From Pseudomonas chlororaphis (GTDB lineage Bacteria; Pseudomonadota; Gammaproteobacteria; Pseudomonadales; Pseudomonadaceae): a DNA stretch of 64,000 bases. The stretch's first letter is position 1. Each line of letters opens with the position of its first letter. A program made the position numbers and the translations under genes. The stretch is taken from positions 3,051,734 through 3,115,733 of the forward strand of contig CP011020.1 of assembly GCA_001023535.1 (NCBI GenBank), in the 5' to 3' direction. Below, piece by piece: positions 36,190 through 44,712 of the stretch. Under the pieces are notes generated by a model that was given only the letters and a program-made list of their open reading frames with translations, did not search any database and was not told the origin of the DNA.

Positions 36190-36260
36190 CCCTTTCGCGA
36201 GCAAGCCCGCTCCCACAGGATTTACGCCGAACCTGTGGGAGCGGGCTTGCTTGCGAAGGG
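36190..36260. repeat. Inverted REP pair after the MHS transporter
   Basis: CCCTTTCGCGAGCAAGCCCG ... and the inverse ...GGGCTTGCTTGCGAAGGG with an ACCTGTGGGA/TCCCACAGGA arm. Sits between two convergent genes and may act as a terminator. Confidence 0.88.
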
Positions 36261-36271
36261 AACGACTCGGT

Positions 36272-37030
36272 TTAGCTCACCTGCGCTGCACGCTCCCGGT
36301 TGCCATAGCGATTCTGCGCATACGCCGCCCCGGCGATCATCACCACCAAGATGCCTGCCAGCACCGCCGACGAGCCGATGGTGCCGAAATCCAGGCCACC
36401 TTTTTCATGGGACTTGGTCATCAAGTCGCCCAGCGTCGCACCCAGGGGGCGCGTCAGTACGAAGGCGATCCAGAACAACACCACCGTGGAAATCCGGGTG
36501 AGGTACTTGAGCAGTACGACCACGGCGATGGCCGAGCCGATCAACAACGCACCGCCACCAAAGCCCAGGCCCGAATCGTCCGCCAGGTAATCGCCGAGCG
36601 CCGTGCCCAAGGTGTTGGAAAACAGAATCGCCATCCAATAGAACATCTCGCCGCGGAAGGTCTGCACCTTGGTGACGTTGAGCGAATCACCGCTCAGGCG
36701 CCAGGCGGCGAAGATCGCCAGCAGAATCGCAATCAGGATCAGCGACCCGGTGGCGTAGCCCAGTTCGAGGGTGCGGTCCATGAAATCGGACATGGTGGTG
36801 CCCGCGGTGCTGGTGGACAAGATGACAATCCAGTACAGCAAGGGCTTGTAGGTCTTGGCCATGAGCTGCGTGACCAGTGTCAGGACGAACACGCTGATCA
36901 GGATCAGCGAGCTGATGGCGTAACCGACGTCAAGGGTCATCGACAGCAGGTCCCCGGCGGTTTCCCCCAGGGTGGTCGCGCAGATTTTCATGACCCAGAA
37001 GGCCAGGGTGATTTGGGGCAATTTATTCAT
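36272..37030 (-). CDS. COG4705-type integral membrane protein with fourfold repeat
   Basis: 252 residues from MNKLPQITLAFW, about eight transmembrane segments. Four internal copies of a W-x-x-K/I-...-T-T-x-G-x-T-x-G-D/S-D-x-(L/M) hairpin unit (at about residues 10, 65, 128 and 187), each followed by a hydrophobic helix with Gly-rich start (GYAISSLILI, GYATGSLILI, GFGGGALLIG, DFGTIGSSAV). Uncharacterised family; a small-solute or metal transporter is only a guess. No coupled neighbour. Confidence 0.8.
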   Translation of the reverse strand: MNKLPQITLAFWVMKICATTLGETAGDLLSMTLDVGYAISSLILISVFVLTLVTQLMAKTYKPLLYWIVILSTSTAGTTMSDFMDRTLELGYATGSLILIAILLAIFAAWRLSGDSLNVTKVQTFRGEMFYWMAILFSNTLGTALGDYLADDSGLGFGGGALLIGSAIAVVVLLKYLTRISTVVLFWIAFVLTRPLGATLGDLMTKSHEKGGLDFGTIGSSAVLAGILVVMIAGAAYAQNRYGNRERAAQVS

Positions 37031-37372
37031 CGCGGGGAACGCTCCAGTGTGTGGCGGCCGGCTCTTGTACCTCTGGCCGTACGGCAGACTGGCGTTGTGG
37101 CGGTGAAAAACAGGTTGGGAATGTATGAAAAATCTGTCACTCACGGGAAATCAGCGATTAATCGCACGTTAATGCCCGCCCTTCACCCTGACCTCACTTG
37201 ATCGATGACCTGCGCGACGTTCGCTCCGACGACGAGAGCGATTGAAATGCGCCGCTCTTAACATCTACTTAATCGATCTTTTTTAGCATTATTTTGAACT
37301 TTTCAATCAACTTATTTGGCGTAGCATTTAACCCATGCAAGACACATCGCCAACGACTCTGGAGTAACCGAC
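37031..37372. other. Intergenic promoter region between COG4705 gene and repeat protein
   Basis: 342 bases without a gene. Right half is AT-rich (TTTTTTAGCATTATTTTGAAC) and should hold the promoter of the repeat protein. A perfect 12-bp palindrome GCGATTAATCGC lies at 37154-37165. Nothing else recognised. Confidence 0.4.
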
Positions 37373-37774
37373 ATGAAAACCAAACTGATGCTCGCCCTGA
37401 CCCTGTCCGTACTGGCCGCCAACACCTTCGCTGCGGACGGCTATGAAAAGACCGGATCGGCCGCCTTCGGCGCCGGTGCCAGCGCCGCCATCGAACGCAG
37501 CCACTCGGGCAGCTACGCGGCTGACGGTTTCGACAAGACCGGCACCGCCGACGCCATCGCGGCCGACGGTTTCGACAAGACCGGCACCGCCGACGCCATC
37601 GCGGCCGACGGTTTCGACAAGACCGGCACCGCCGACGCCATCGCGGCCGACGGTTTCGACAAGACCGGCACCGCCGACGCCATCGCGGCCGACGGTTTCG
37701 ACAAGACCGGCACCGCCGACGCCATCGCGGCCGACGGTTTTGACAAGACTGGCACCGCCGAAGCCATCGGTTGA
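37373..37774 (+). CDS. Secreted protein of six 14-residue repeats
   Basis: 133 residues. Signal peptide with cleavage after NTFA near residue 21, a 27-residue unique part, then six almost identical units of AADGFDKTGTADAI (residues 49-132) and a final Gly. At DNA level units 2-5 are identical 42-base copies (37559-37726), and only units 1 and 6 carry changes. Small, acidic and probably periplasmic or extracellular; calcium or cation binding through the Asp residues is possible. No known function. Followed by a terminator. Confidence 0.85.
   Translation: MKTKLMLALTLSVLAANTFAADGYEKTGSAAFGAGASAAIERSHSGSYAADGFDKTGTADAIAADGFDKTGTADAIAADGFDKTGTADAIAADGFDKTGTADAIAADGFDKTGTADAIAADGFDKTGTAEAIG
37517..37768 (+). 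repeat. Six 42-bp tandem repeats (coding minisatellite)
   Basis: Units at 37517, 37559, 37601, 37643, 37685 and 37727. 42 is a multiple of 3, so gain or loss keeps the frame. Near-identity implies recent amplification or ongoing homogenisation. Confidence 0.95.
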
Positions 37775-37788
37775 GGGTCGGGAAACAG

Positions 37789-37827
37789 GATCGCAGCCTT
37801 CGGCAATGCCGGAGGCTGCGATTTTTC
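37789..37827 (+). terminator. Terminator of the repeat-protein gene
   Basis: ATCGCAGCC ... GGCTGCGAT stem (9 bp) with a partly paired loop (TTCGGCAATGCCGGA), then TTTTTCTG. Confidence 0.8.
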
Positions 37828-37906
37828 TGCGTTCATCCATCTGGAATTAAAAGGCCGGGCCTTGCACTATGAGTCGCCGACCCATGCCTTCCAGGAACAC
37901 GCTGTC

Positions 37907-38527
37907 ATGCCCGATGAGATCCACTTCTACGAACCTGCCCACGGCCACGGCCTGCCCCACGACCCGTTCAACGCCATCGTCGGCCCACGCCCCATCGGCT
38001 GGATTTCTTCGCAGGATGCCGAGGGCCGCCTGAATCTGGCGCCCTACAGTTTCTTCAACGCCTTCAACTACATCCCACCGATCATTGGTTTTTCCAGCGT
38101 CGGTCGCAAAGACAGCCTGAACAACATTGAACAGACCGGCGAGTTCGCCTGGAACCTGGCCACGCGCCCGCTGGCTGAGCAGATGAACCAGAGCTGCGCG
38201 ATGGTCGCGCCTGAGGTCGACGAGTTCGAACTGGCAGGCTTGACCCCCGCGGCCTCACGGGTGATCCAGGTGCCGCGGGTGGCTGAAAGCCCGGTGTCCT
38301 TCGAATGCAAGGTCACCCAGATCATTCAACTGCAACGGGCGGACCAGACATTGGTGCCGAGCTGGCTGATCCTGGGTGAAGTGGTTGCCGTGCACATCGC
38401 CAAATGGCTGTTGAAGGACGGGATCTACGACACTGCTGCCGCCGAGCCGATCTTGCGCGGCGGCGGCCCGGCAGACTATTTCCAGCTGGGCCCCGAGGCG
38501 CTGTTCAAGATGCATCGCCCGACGTAA
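37907..38527 (+). CDS. Flavin reductase-like FMN-binding protein
   Basis: 206 residues from MPDEIHFYEPAHG. Flavin-reductase/flavoredoxin signature: RPIGWISSQDAEGRLNLAPYSFFNAFNYIPPIIGFSS (about residues 28-65), then KDSLNNIEQTGEFAWNLA. Probably an FMN-binding reductase or isomerase-like protein; partner unknown. AGGAAC lies about 10 bases upstream of the ATG. No operon partner. Confidence 0.85.
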   Translation: MPDEIHFYEPAHGHGLPHDPFNAIVGPRPIGWISSQDAEGRLNLAPYSFFNAFNYIPPIIGFSSVGRKDSLNNIEQTGEFAWNLATRPLAEQMNQSCAMVAPEVDEFELAGLTPAASRVIQVPRVAESPVSFECKVTQIIQLQRADQTLVPSWLILGEVVAVHIAKWLLKDGIYDTAAAEPILRGGGPADYFQLGPEALFKMHRPT

Positions 38528-38572
38528 GGCAATAGCGATTCGACCCTTGGCGAGGGCGCTCTGTGTCGATGA

Positions 38573-38815
38573 TCAGTCAACTCGCCACACCAGCCCACCC
38601 TCTTCATCCACATCCTGCAGGCGGGTCAGTTCCACGGCGGCCGCTTCATCGGCCTTGGCGGCGGTGTCGAAGGATTGCTCTTCAAGCACCTTGTTGAAAC
38701 GCGGCGCCCCCGAGCCACCGAGGGCTTTGGTGGCGATGGCCGCGAAATAGCCGCCCCCTTCCCGGGGCATGACGGCGGAAACAGCTTCAAAGGTTTCAAA
38801 GGCTTTACGTGCCAT
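38573..38815 (-). CDS. Conserved hypothetical small protein
   Basis: 80 residues from MARKAFETFEAV, with a good AGGAAGC ribosome binding site. Composition: a short strand-helix start (PREGGGYFAAIATKALGGSGAP) and a helical, acidic C-terminal half (FDTAAKADEAAAVELTRLQDVDEEGG). No known domain. Downstream of the ABM-like gene on the same strand and possibly co-transcribed. Confidence 0.6.
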   Translation of the reverse strand: MARKAFETFEAVSAVMPREGGGYFAAIATKALGGSGAPRFNKVLEEQSFDTAAKADEAAAVELTRLQDVDEEGGLVWRVD

Positions 38816-38857
38816 GCTCAAGCTTCCTGGCGATGAAAAATAACCGTCATTAAACCT

Positions 38858-39211
38858 TCAACCGGCCAGTTTGTGTACCGTCGCCAGGCAGCCTTCAGTC
38901 GCCTGGGCGGCGGACACTTCGCGAAAGGTGTGGAAATCCAGGCTGCTGACCACCAAGTCCTGTACCAATGCGGAAAAAATCGCCATGGCCGGGGAATTGA
39001 AGTAGGCCTCCATCACCTGCTGATGGGTCCACAGCCCCGACACCAGCCACAAGTCGGCGTCGCATTGCGATTGCTGCAACGCAAAGTGCAGGCAACCAGG
39101 GGACTGGCGCGAGGGCGCGACCAGTGTGCTCAGGCGTGCCCCCAGTTGCTTGGAGCAACCGCTGCGGGCCCGCACGAAAACCATGTGACTGACGGGGATC
39201 TGTGTCGTCAT
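38858..39211 (-). CDS. Antibiotic biosynthesis monooxygenase (ABM)-like protein
   Basis: 117 residues from MTTQIPVSHMVF; GGGAGGG RBS. Ferredoxin-like alpha/beta pattern with SPGCLHFALQQSQCDADLWLVSGLWTHQQVMEAYFNSP, the ABM family core, and a final hydrophobic helix. Could be a cofactor-free oxygenase or a heme-degrading relative; substrate unknown. Confidence 0.75.
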   Translation of the reverse strand: MTTQIPVSHMVFVRARSGCSKQLGARLSTLVAPSRQSPGCLHFALQQSQCDADLWLVSGLWTHQQVMEAYFNSPAMAIFSALVQDLVVSSLDFHTFREVSAAQATEGCLATVHKLAG

Positions 39212-39539
39212 GTTCAACCCTCCCAGGTCATCCGTGGTGCAGCCGGTGACAGGCTGCGACAGGATCAAAGGTTAAGCGCCAAGGCACCAGCCTCGTTAGT
39301 CGATTCCTGCCGACCCATTGCACAATCCTGCGCCAGAGCGTTACAAAATTCGCCGAGTCGTCGACTGAATCCGGAGAACTTGAAACAAAAGGTTTCAAGC
39401 AAGTTTCGCCAGCATGGCCCGGCCGCCCCCTGTCACGCCGTGCAGGATCAGGCAAGCTTTCAACAGGATGTGGCTACCGCTGCGGCTTGCACAAACATAA
39501 GCTTTTGCCCACCGCTCTCTATTTCCCGAGGATTCCGGC
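39212..39539. other. Intergenic region before the AraC regulator
   Basis: 328 bases without a gene between the divergent ABM-like and AraC genes; it holds both promoters, but I see no clear operator or repeat. Confidence 0.4.
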
Positions 39540-40469
39540 ATGACGCCACTCGATCACGCCCACGTCCCGCTGGACACGTACCTGGAACAACAGCGCGCCG
39601 AACTGGCGTCGATCATCCAGCGCAATACCTGCGAGGACGGCACCTACGCGACGGCGATCGCCTCGCTGAACCTGTCGCGCCATAGCCAACCCAACGAGTT
39701 TGCCCCCGTGCTGGCGCAACCGGCGCTGTGCATCATGGCCCAGGGCAGCAAACAGGTGCGCCTGGCAGACGAACAGTTCAACTACGACCCGCTGCATTAC
39801 CTGGTGGTGTCGGTGTCGATGCCATTGAGCGGTTGCATCGCCAACGTGTCGCCCGAGCACCCGATCCTGGCACTGCGCCTGGACATCGACCCGGCGGAAA
39901 TCACCGCGCTGATCGCCGACGCAGGCCCCTTGGGCGTGCCGACCCGCCCGGCCGGACGCGGCCTGTATGTCGAGCGCCTGGACACGCCAATGCTGGATGC
40001 CGTCTTGCGCCTGACCCGATTGCTGGACAGCCCGAAAGACATCGCCATGCTCGCGCCATTGGTGCGCCGGGAGATCCTGTATCGCCTGCTGCGCAGTCCA
40101 CAGGGGTATCGCCTGTACGAAATCGCCATCGCCAACAGTCAGAGCCATCGCATCAGCCAGGCGATCAAATGGCTCAACCGCCACTTCGAACAACCGCTGC
40201 GCATCGACGAACTGGCCCGGGAAGTGAACCTCAGCGTCTCGACCCTGCACCACCGGTTCAAGGCCATGACGGCGATGAGCCCGCTGCAATACCAGAAGCA
40301 ACTGCGCCTGCAAGAAGCCCGGCGGCTGATGCTGGCCGAAGGCTTGGAAGCCTCCGCCGCGGGCTATCGGGTGGGCTATGAAAGCCCTTCGCAGTTCAGC
40401 CGCGAGTACAGCCGACTGTTTGGCGCGCCGCCGTTGCGGGATCTGGCGCGGTTGCGGTTGACGGTTTGA
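39540..40469 (+). CDS. AraC family transcriptional regulator
   Basis: 309 residues: AraC_N-type cupin region (ALCIMAQGSKQVRLADEQFNYDPLHYLVVSVSMP), then two C-terminal helix-turn-helix motifs (LRIDELAREVNLSVSTLHHRFKAMT and AAGYRVGYESPSQFSREYSRLFG). Regulates unknown genes; the divergent ABM-like gene is a candidate target. Confidence 0.9.
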   Translation: MTPLDHAHVPLDTYLEQQRAELASIIQRNTCEDGTYATAIASLNLSRHSQPNEFAPVLAQPALCIMAQGSKQVRLADEQFNYDPLHYLVVSVSMPLSGCIANVSPEHPILALRLDIDPAEITALIADAGPLGVPTRPAGRGLYVERLDTPMLDAVLRLTRLLDSPKDIAMLAPLVRREILYRLLRSPQGYRLYEIAIANSQSHRISQAIKWLNRHFEQPLRIDELAREVNLSVSTLHHRFKAMTAMSPLQYQKQLRLQEARRLMLAEGLEASAAGYRVGYESPSQFSREYSRLFGAPPLRDLARLRLTV

Positions 40470-40498
40470 CCGGCGGTGTTGCGTTGACTGGGCCGATC

Positions 40499-40592
40499 CC
40501 ATCGCGAGCAAGCTCGCTCCCACAAGGGATGTCCAGGGAACAAGAATGTCTGCTCACCAGCGATCAATGTGGGAGCGAGCTTGCTCGCGATG
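40499..40592. repeat. Inverted REP pair
   Basis: ATCGCGAGCAAGCTCGCTCC ... and inverse GGGAGCGAGCTTGCTCGCGAT, between two convergent genes. Confidence 0.9.
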
Positions 40593-40610
40593 AGGCGAGT
40601 AAAAAACACC

Positions 40611-42242
40611 TCAGCACTTCGATGTCCAAACCTCCTGGTCAATCTCGATCAACGTCGGTCCCTGCCGCTCACGAGCCGTAAGCAGCGCCGCGCGCAGTGA
40701 CGCCGTATCCTCCACAGCCTGGGCAAAGCAGCCCAGAGCCTTGGCCACGCCAATGAAATCGGGGGTGTAAATGTCCACGCCCACCGGCTCGATGGCGCGG
40801 TTGAGCATGTACTTCTTGATCTCTTCGTAACCCTGGTTATTCCACAGCAGCACGATCACCGGCACGCGTGCTTCCACGGCGCTGGCCAGTTCCGGCAGGG
40901 TGAACTGCAACCCGCCATCGCCGATCAGGCACACCACCGGCGGGCGTCCGTGCCCTTGGTCCTTGCCGCCGAGCCAGGCGCCGATGGCCGCCGGCAGCGC
41001 ATAGCCCAGGGTGCCGTAGCCGGTGGACGAGTTGAACCAGCGGCGCGGCTGTTCGGGGTTGAAGGTCAGGTTGCCGGTGTACACCGGTTGGGTCGAATCA
41101 CCGACGAAGACTGCGTCCGGCAGCGCCTGCAAGACATTGTCGAGGAAAACCGTCTGGGCACGGGTCGACGCGTCCCAATGGTTCGAAAGGTCGGCCCGCA
41201 ACCGGGCAGCCCGCGCCGCGCCCCAGTCCTGATAGTGCTCAGCCATAGGTTGCCGACCCAAGGCATCGAGCAAGGCTGCGGCGGCGCTGCGGGCATCGGC
41301 CACCAGCGCCAGCCGAGGGGGATAGTTGCGCACGGTCTGGTCCGGGTCGATGTCGATCCGCAGCAGCGCGCCAGGGATCTCGAAACCACCGGCGAAGGTG
41401 ACGTCATAGTCGGTTTCGGCCAGTTCGGTGCCGATGGCCAACACCACATCTGCCTCGGCGACCAACGCGCGGGTGGCGACCAGGCTCTGGGTCGAGCCGA
41501 TCAGCAACGGGTGACGGGACGGCAACAAGCCCTTGGCGTTGATGGTCAAGGCCACCGGCGCCCCCAGGCGTTCGGCCAACGCGGTCACTTCGGCGCCAGC
41601 CTCGATGGCGCCGCCACCGGCCAGAATCAGTGGCCGGCGGGCCGTGGCCAGCATCGCCGCCATCTGTTGCACTGCAGCCGGTGCGGCCCCGGCGCGGCTG
41701 ACGTTCACCGGTACACTGGCCAGCAAGGCGTCGGCGTTTTCGACCAGCACGTCCAGCGGGATTTCGATGTGCACCGGCCGCGGGCGCCCGGCCTGGAACA
41801 TCGCGAACGCCCGCGCCAACACGCCGGGCAACTCGGCGACGGACAGCAGCGTGTGGGAAAACGCCGCGACGCCACTCACCAGCGCCGCCTGGTTCGGCAA
41901 CTCATGCAACTTGCCCCGCCCGCCCCCCAACTGGCTGCGCGACTGCACGCTGGAGATCACCAGCATCGGGATCGAATCGGCGTAGGCCTGGCCCATGGCG
42001 GTGGTGATGTTGGTCATGCCGGGGCCGGTGATGATGAAACACACGCCAGGCTGGCCGCTGACCCGCGCATAACCGTCGGCCATGAAACCTGCGCCCTGTT
42101 CATGGCGCGGCGTCACATGGCGAATGCTTGAACGGGCCAGCCCGCGATACAACTCGACGGTGTGTACGCCAGGAATGCCGAACACCTGCTCCACGCCATA
42201 GCCTTCGAGTAACTTGACCAACACTTCGCCGCACGTTGCCAT
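40611..42242 (-). CDS. ThDP-dependent decarboxylase, AruI-like (5-guanidino-2-oxopentanoate decarboxylase)
   Basis: 543 residues from MATCGEVLVKLLEGYGVEQVFGIPG. Three-domain acetolactate-synthase fold, with the catalytic Glu in RHEQGAGFMADGYARVSG and the ThDP/Mg motif GDGGLQFTLPEL...NNQGYEEI (GDG-X-N). It lacks an adjacent regulatory subunit, and overall resembles P. aeruginosa AruI of the arginine transaminase pathway. A generic acetolactate synthase-like enzyme is the alternative. Divergent from a LysR gene. Confidence 0.75.
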   Translation of the reverse strand: MATCGEVLVKLLEGYGVEQVFGIPGVHTVELYRGLARSSIRHVTPRHEQGAGFMADGYARVSGQPGVCFIITGPGMTNITTAMGQAYADSIPMLVISSVQSRSQLGGGRGKLHELPNQAALVSGVAAFSHTLLSVAELPGVLARAFAMFQAGRPRPVHIEIPLDVLVENADALLASVPVNVSRAGAAPAAVQQMAAMLATARRPLILAGGGAIEAGAEVTALAERLGAPVALTINAKGLLPSRHPLLIGSTQSLVATRALVAEADVVLAIGTELAETDYDVTFAGGFEIPGALLRIDIDPDQTVRNYPPRLALVADARSAAAALLDALGRQPMAEHYQDWGAARAARLRADLSNHWDASTRAQTVFLDNVLQALPDAVFVGDSTQPVYTGNLTFNPEQPRRWFNSSTGYGTLGYALPAAIGAWLGGKDQGHGRPPVVCLIGDGGLQFTLPELASAVEARVPVIVLLWNNQGYEEIKKYMLNRAIEPVGVDIYTPDFIGVAKALGCFAQAVEDTASLRAALLTARERQGPTLIEIDQEVWTSKC

Positions 42243-42351
42243 CGCCACTGCCCTTTTTCTCTTGGAATGGCGTCATTGAACGGTCAGGCCATGGCGGCAA
42301 CAATCGATAAAAAGTCATACTCGCCATGTCCTCACGTCATGGCTCGCACCG

Positions 42352-43233
42352 ATGAAACGCCTTCCGCCGCTTCCGGCCCTGCACACCTTCCTGGTCACCG
42401 CCCAGTGCTGCAACTTCACCCGGGCCGCCGAACAGTTGCACATCACCCAGGGCGCGGTGAGCCGGCAGATCGCCGGGCTGGAGGCTCATCTAGGCTATGC
42501 GTTGTTCCAGCGCCAGGCCCGGGGCTTGAGCCTGACGACGCAAGGCGCGGCGTGGCTGCCGCGGGTGCAGCAGGTGTTCAACCTGATCGGCGAGGCGGTG
42601 GAGCAGATCGGTGACAAGCACCGGGCCCTGCAACTCAAGGCCCCGACGTGCGTGCTGCGCTGGTTGTTGCCGCGCCTGCTGCAATGGCAGAAGGCGCGGC
42701 CGGATGTGCCGGTGGAGCTGACCACCACGGTCAAGCACGGCGTGGATTTCCAGCGCGAGGCCTTCGACGCCGCCGTGGTCTACGGCCCGCCGCCGGATGC
42801 CTCGCTGGCCAGCCTGCACCTGTTCGATGAACAACTGACGCCGGTCTGCTCGCGCCCGCTCCTGGACGGCCCCGTGCCGCTGCACTCGCCCGACGACCTG
42901 CAACAACATCTGTTGCTGCACCCCACCCCCGACGGGCGCGACTGGACCACCTGGCTGGACGCCGCCGGGGTGCACCTGGGCAGCGCCGCCAAGGGCCAGC
43001 ACTTCGAAACCCTCGACCTGGCGATGTCCATGGCCTCACAAGGCACCGGCGTGGCGATTGGCGACTGGTCGTTGATCGGCGACGACCTGAGCGCCGGAAG
43101 GTTGGTGATGCCGTTCGAACTGAAGGTCGGAACCGGGTTGGGTTATCACCTGGTGTTCCCGCGCAAGGCCGAGGTGGCGGCGCCGTTGCAGGCCTTGATG
43201 GAATGGCTGGTGGCGCAGGCCAAGGCGCGATGA
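42352..43233 (+). CDS. LysR family regulator (GcvA-like), divergent to the decarboxylase
   Basis: 293 residues. N-terminal HTH (FTRAAEQLHITQGAVSRQIAGLEAHLGYALFQRQARGLSLTTQG) and a GcvA-type effector domain (VLRWLLPRLLQWQKARPDVPVELTTT). Probably controls the AruI-like gene, from which it is separated by about 110 bases. Confidence 0.88.
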   Translation: MKRLPPLPALHTFLVTAQCCNFTRAAEQLHITQGAVSRQIAGLEAHLGYALFQRQARGLSLTTQGAAWLPRVQQVFNLIGEAVEQIGDKHRALQLKAPTCVLRWLLPRLLQWQKARPDVPVELTTTVKHGVDFQREAFDAAVVYGPPPDASLASLHLFDEQLTPVCSRPLLDGPVPLHSPDDLQQHLLLHPTPDGRDWTTWLDAAGVHLGSAAKGQHFETLDLAMSMASQGTGVAIGDWSLIGDDLSAGRLVMPFELKVGTGLGYHLVFPRKAEVAAPLQALMEWLVAQAKAR

Positions 43234-43251
43234 GCCTACAGCCGTAGGCCT

Positions 43252-43383
43252 TTGTGGCGAGGGGATTTATCCCCGTTGGGCTGCGCAGCAGCCCCTAAGA
43301 GTGCCGCTCGCCGTGTCAGGTAAATTGAGTCGGCAAGATGGGGCTGCTACGCAGCCCAACGGGGATAAATCCCCTCGCCACAG
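43252..43383. repeat. Inverted repeat (BIME type) after the LysR gene
   Basis: GTGGCGAGGGGATTTATCCC plus TTGGGCTGCGCAGCAGCCCC on the left, inverted on the right (GGGGCTGCTACGCAGCCCAA, then GGGATAAATCCCCTCGCCAC). Long near-perfect palindrome. Confidence 0.9.
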
Positions 43384-43415
43384 GTTCTACGAAACTTGAG
43401 AAAACTGCATGCTTG

Positions 43416-44435
43416 TCAAAGCACATTCGGCGCCTGCACCGGTTCGATCTGCGCCCAGTGCGACGTATCGTCACGATGCTGTTGCAGGTAAGGCAGCACC
43501 GCGCCCAGCAATGGCGCCTTGAACGCCTCCTGGAAACGATGGGCCAGGCCTGGGATCAGCTTCAATTGGCTACCCTGGATGTGTGCGGCCAGGTGCACGC
43601 CATGCATCACCGGCAGCAACGGGTCGGCGGTGCCGTGGACGACCAGGGTTGGCACCCGCAGTTGATTGAGCAACGCCACGCGGCTGGGCTCCGCCAGGAT
43701 CGCCATGATCTGGCGCTGCACGCCTTCGGGGTTGAAGGCCCGGTCATAAGCCACCGCGGCCTGGTGCAGCAGCGCCTGCCGATCGTCGACCACCATGGGG
43801 CTGCCCAAGGCGGCCAGCAGGTCGGCCTGTTGCTCCAGCGCCACTTCGCGATTCGGCGCGCTGCGCCGCGACAACAGCTGGACCAATGCCGCGCTGGGTG
43901 CCGGCAGGCCTTCGGCGCCGGAACTGGTCATGATCAGCGTCAGGCTTTCGACCCGCTGCGGAGCCATGGCAGCCATGTGCTGGGCGATCATCCCGCCCAT
44001 GCTCACGCCCAACACATGAAAACGCTGCACCTGCAAGGCATCCATCAAGCCCAGGCCATCCTCGGCCATGTCGGTCAAGGTATAGGGCGATGCCACGGGC
44101 AAGCCGAGTTTATAGCGCAGCGCTTCAAAGGCCAGGTTGGCGCTGCCGGGCGCCTGGCGCCAGGTGGACAGGCCGACGTCCCGGTTGTCGTAGCGAATCA
44201 CCCGGAAACCCTGTTCGCACAGTGCCACCACCACTTCGTCCGGCCAGTGGATCAATTGCCCACCCAGCCCCATCACCAGCAACAGCGCAGGATCGGAGGG
44301 GCGGCCCACGCTCTGGTACGCCACGCTGACCTGATCCAGATCGACCCGTTGGGTCGGCACATTCACATCACAACGAGAAGCCGCAATCGACGGCAGGCCG
44401 CACAACAAGGCGGCCAGGAAAATGAATACACGCAT
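43416..44435 (-). CDS. Secreted alpha/beta hydrolase
   Basis: 339 residues. Signal peptide (residues 1-18, cleavage near SIAAS), then an alpha/beta-hydrolase core with oxyanion motif MGLGG, nucleophile GVSMGGM near residue 145, acid and His (late [18 protein letters not shown]). Typical esterase/lipase fold; substrate unknown and no lid domain beyond a short insertion. Confidence 0.85.
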   Translation of the reverse strand: MRVFIFLAALLCGLPSIAASRCDVNVPTQRVDLDQVSVAYQSVGRPSDPALLLVMGLGGQLIHWPDEVVVALCEQGFRVIRYDNRDVGLSTWRQAPGSANLAFEALRYKLGLPVASPYTLTDMAEDGLGLMDALQVQRFHVLGVSMGGMIAQHMAAMAPQRVESLTLIMTSSGAEGLPAPSAALVQLLSRRSAPNREVALEQQADLLAALGSPMVVDDRQALLHQAAVAYDRAFNPEGVQRQIMAILAEPSRVALLNQLRVPTLVVHGTADPLLPVMHGVHLAAHIQGSQLKLIPGLAHRFQEAFKAPLLGAVLPYLQQHRDDTSHWAQIEPVQAPNVL

Positions 44436-44556
44436 GAAGAAACACCAAAACGCAGAACCCCAGTAGAGCGCGAGTCTGATGAAGTTTGTTCAAGCGCGCT
44501 GCCACAGTTGCGTGACAGTTTGATGAAGATTGCCGAGTGGTGTTGCAACCGAACAC

Positions 44557-44685
44557 CGTGGCGAGGGAGCTTGCTCCCGCTGGGCGGCGCAGCCGCCCCA
44601 GACCTTCGAGCCTTTACCCTACTTCCAGGCGAAAGATGTTTGGGAGTGCTTCGCACTCCAGCGGGAGCAAGCTCCCTCGCCACAG
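44557..44685. repeat. Inverted REP pair (BIME)
   Basis: GTGGCGAGGGAGCTTGCTCC ... with the inverse AGCAAGCTCCCTCGCCAC. Same element type as at 20626 and 60070. Intergenic, upstream of the hydrolase and downstream of metE. Confidence 0.9.
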
Positions 44686-44712
44686 GGACGCTTGCGTTCA
44701 TCCGTTACAGCG

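Noticed and set aside
37328..37840. Minus-strand frames through the 42-bp repeats
   Set aside because: Open only because the repeat length is a multiple of 3 and lacks stops; the plus-strand frame has the signal peptide and start.
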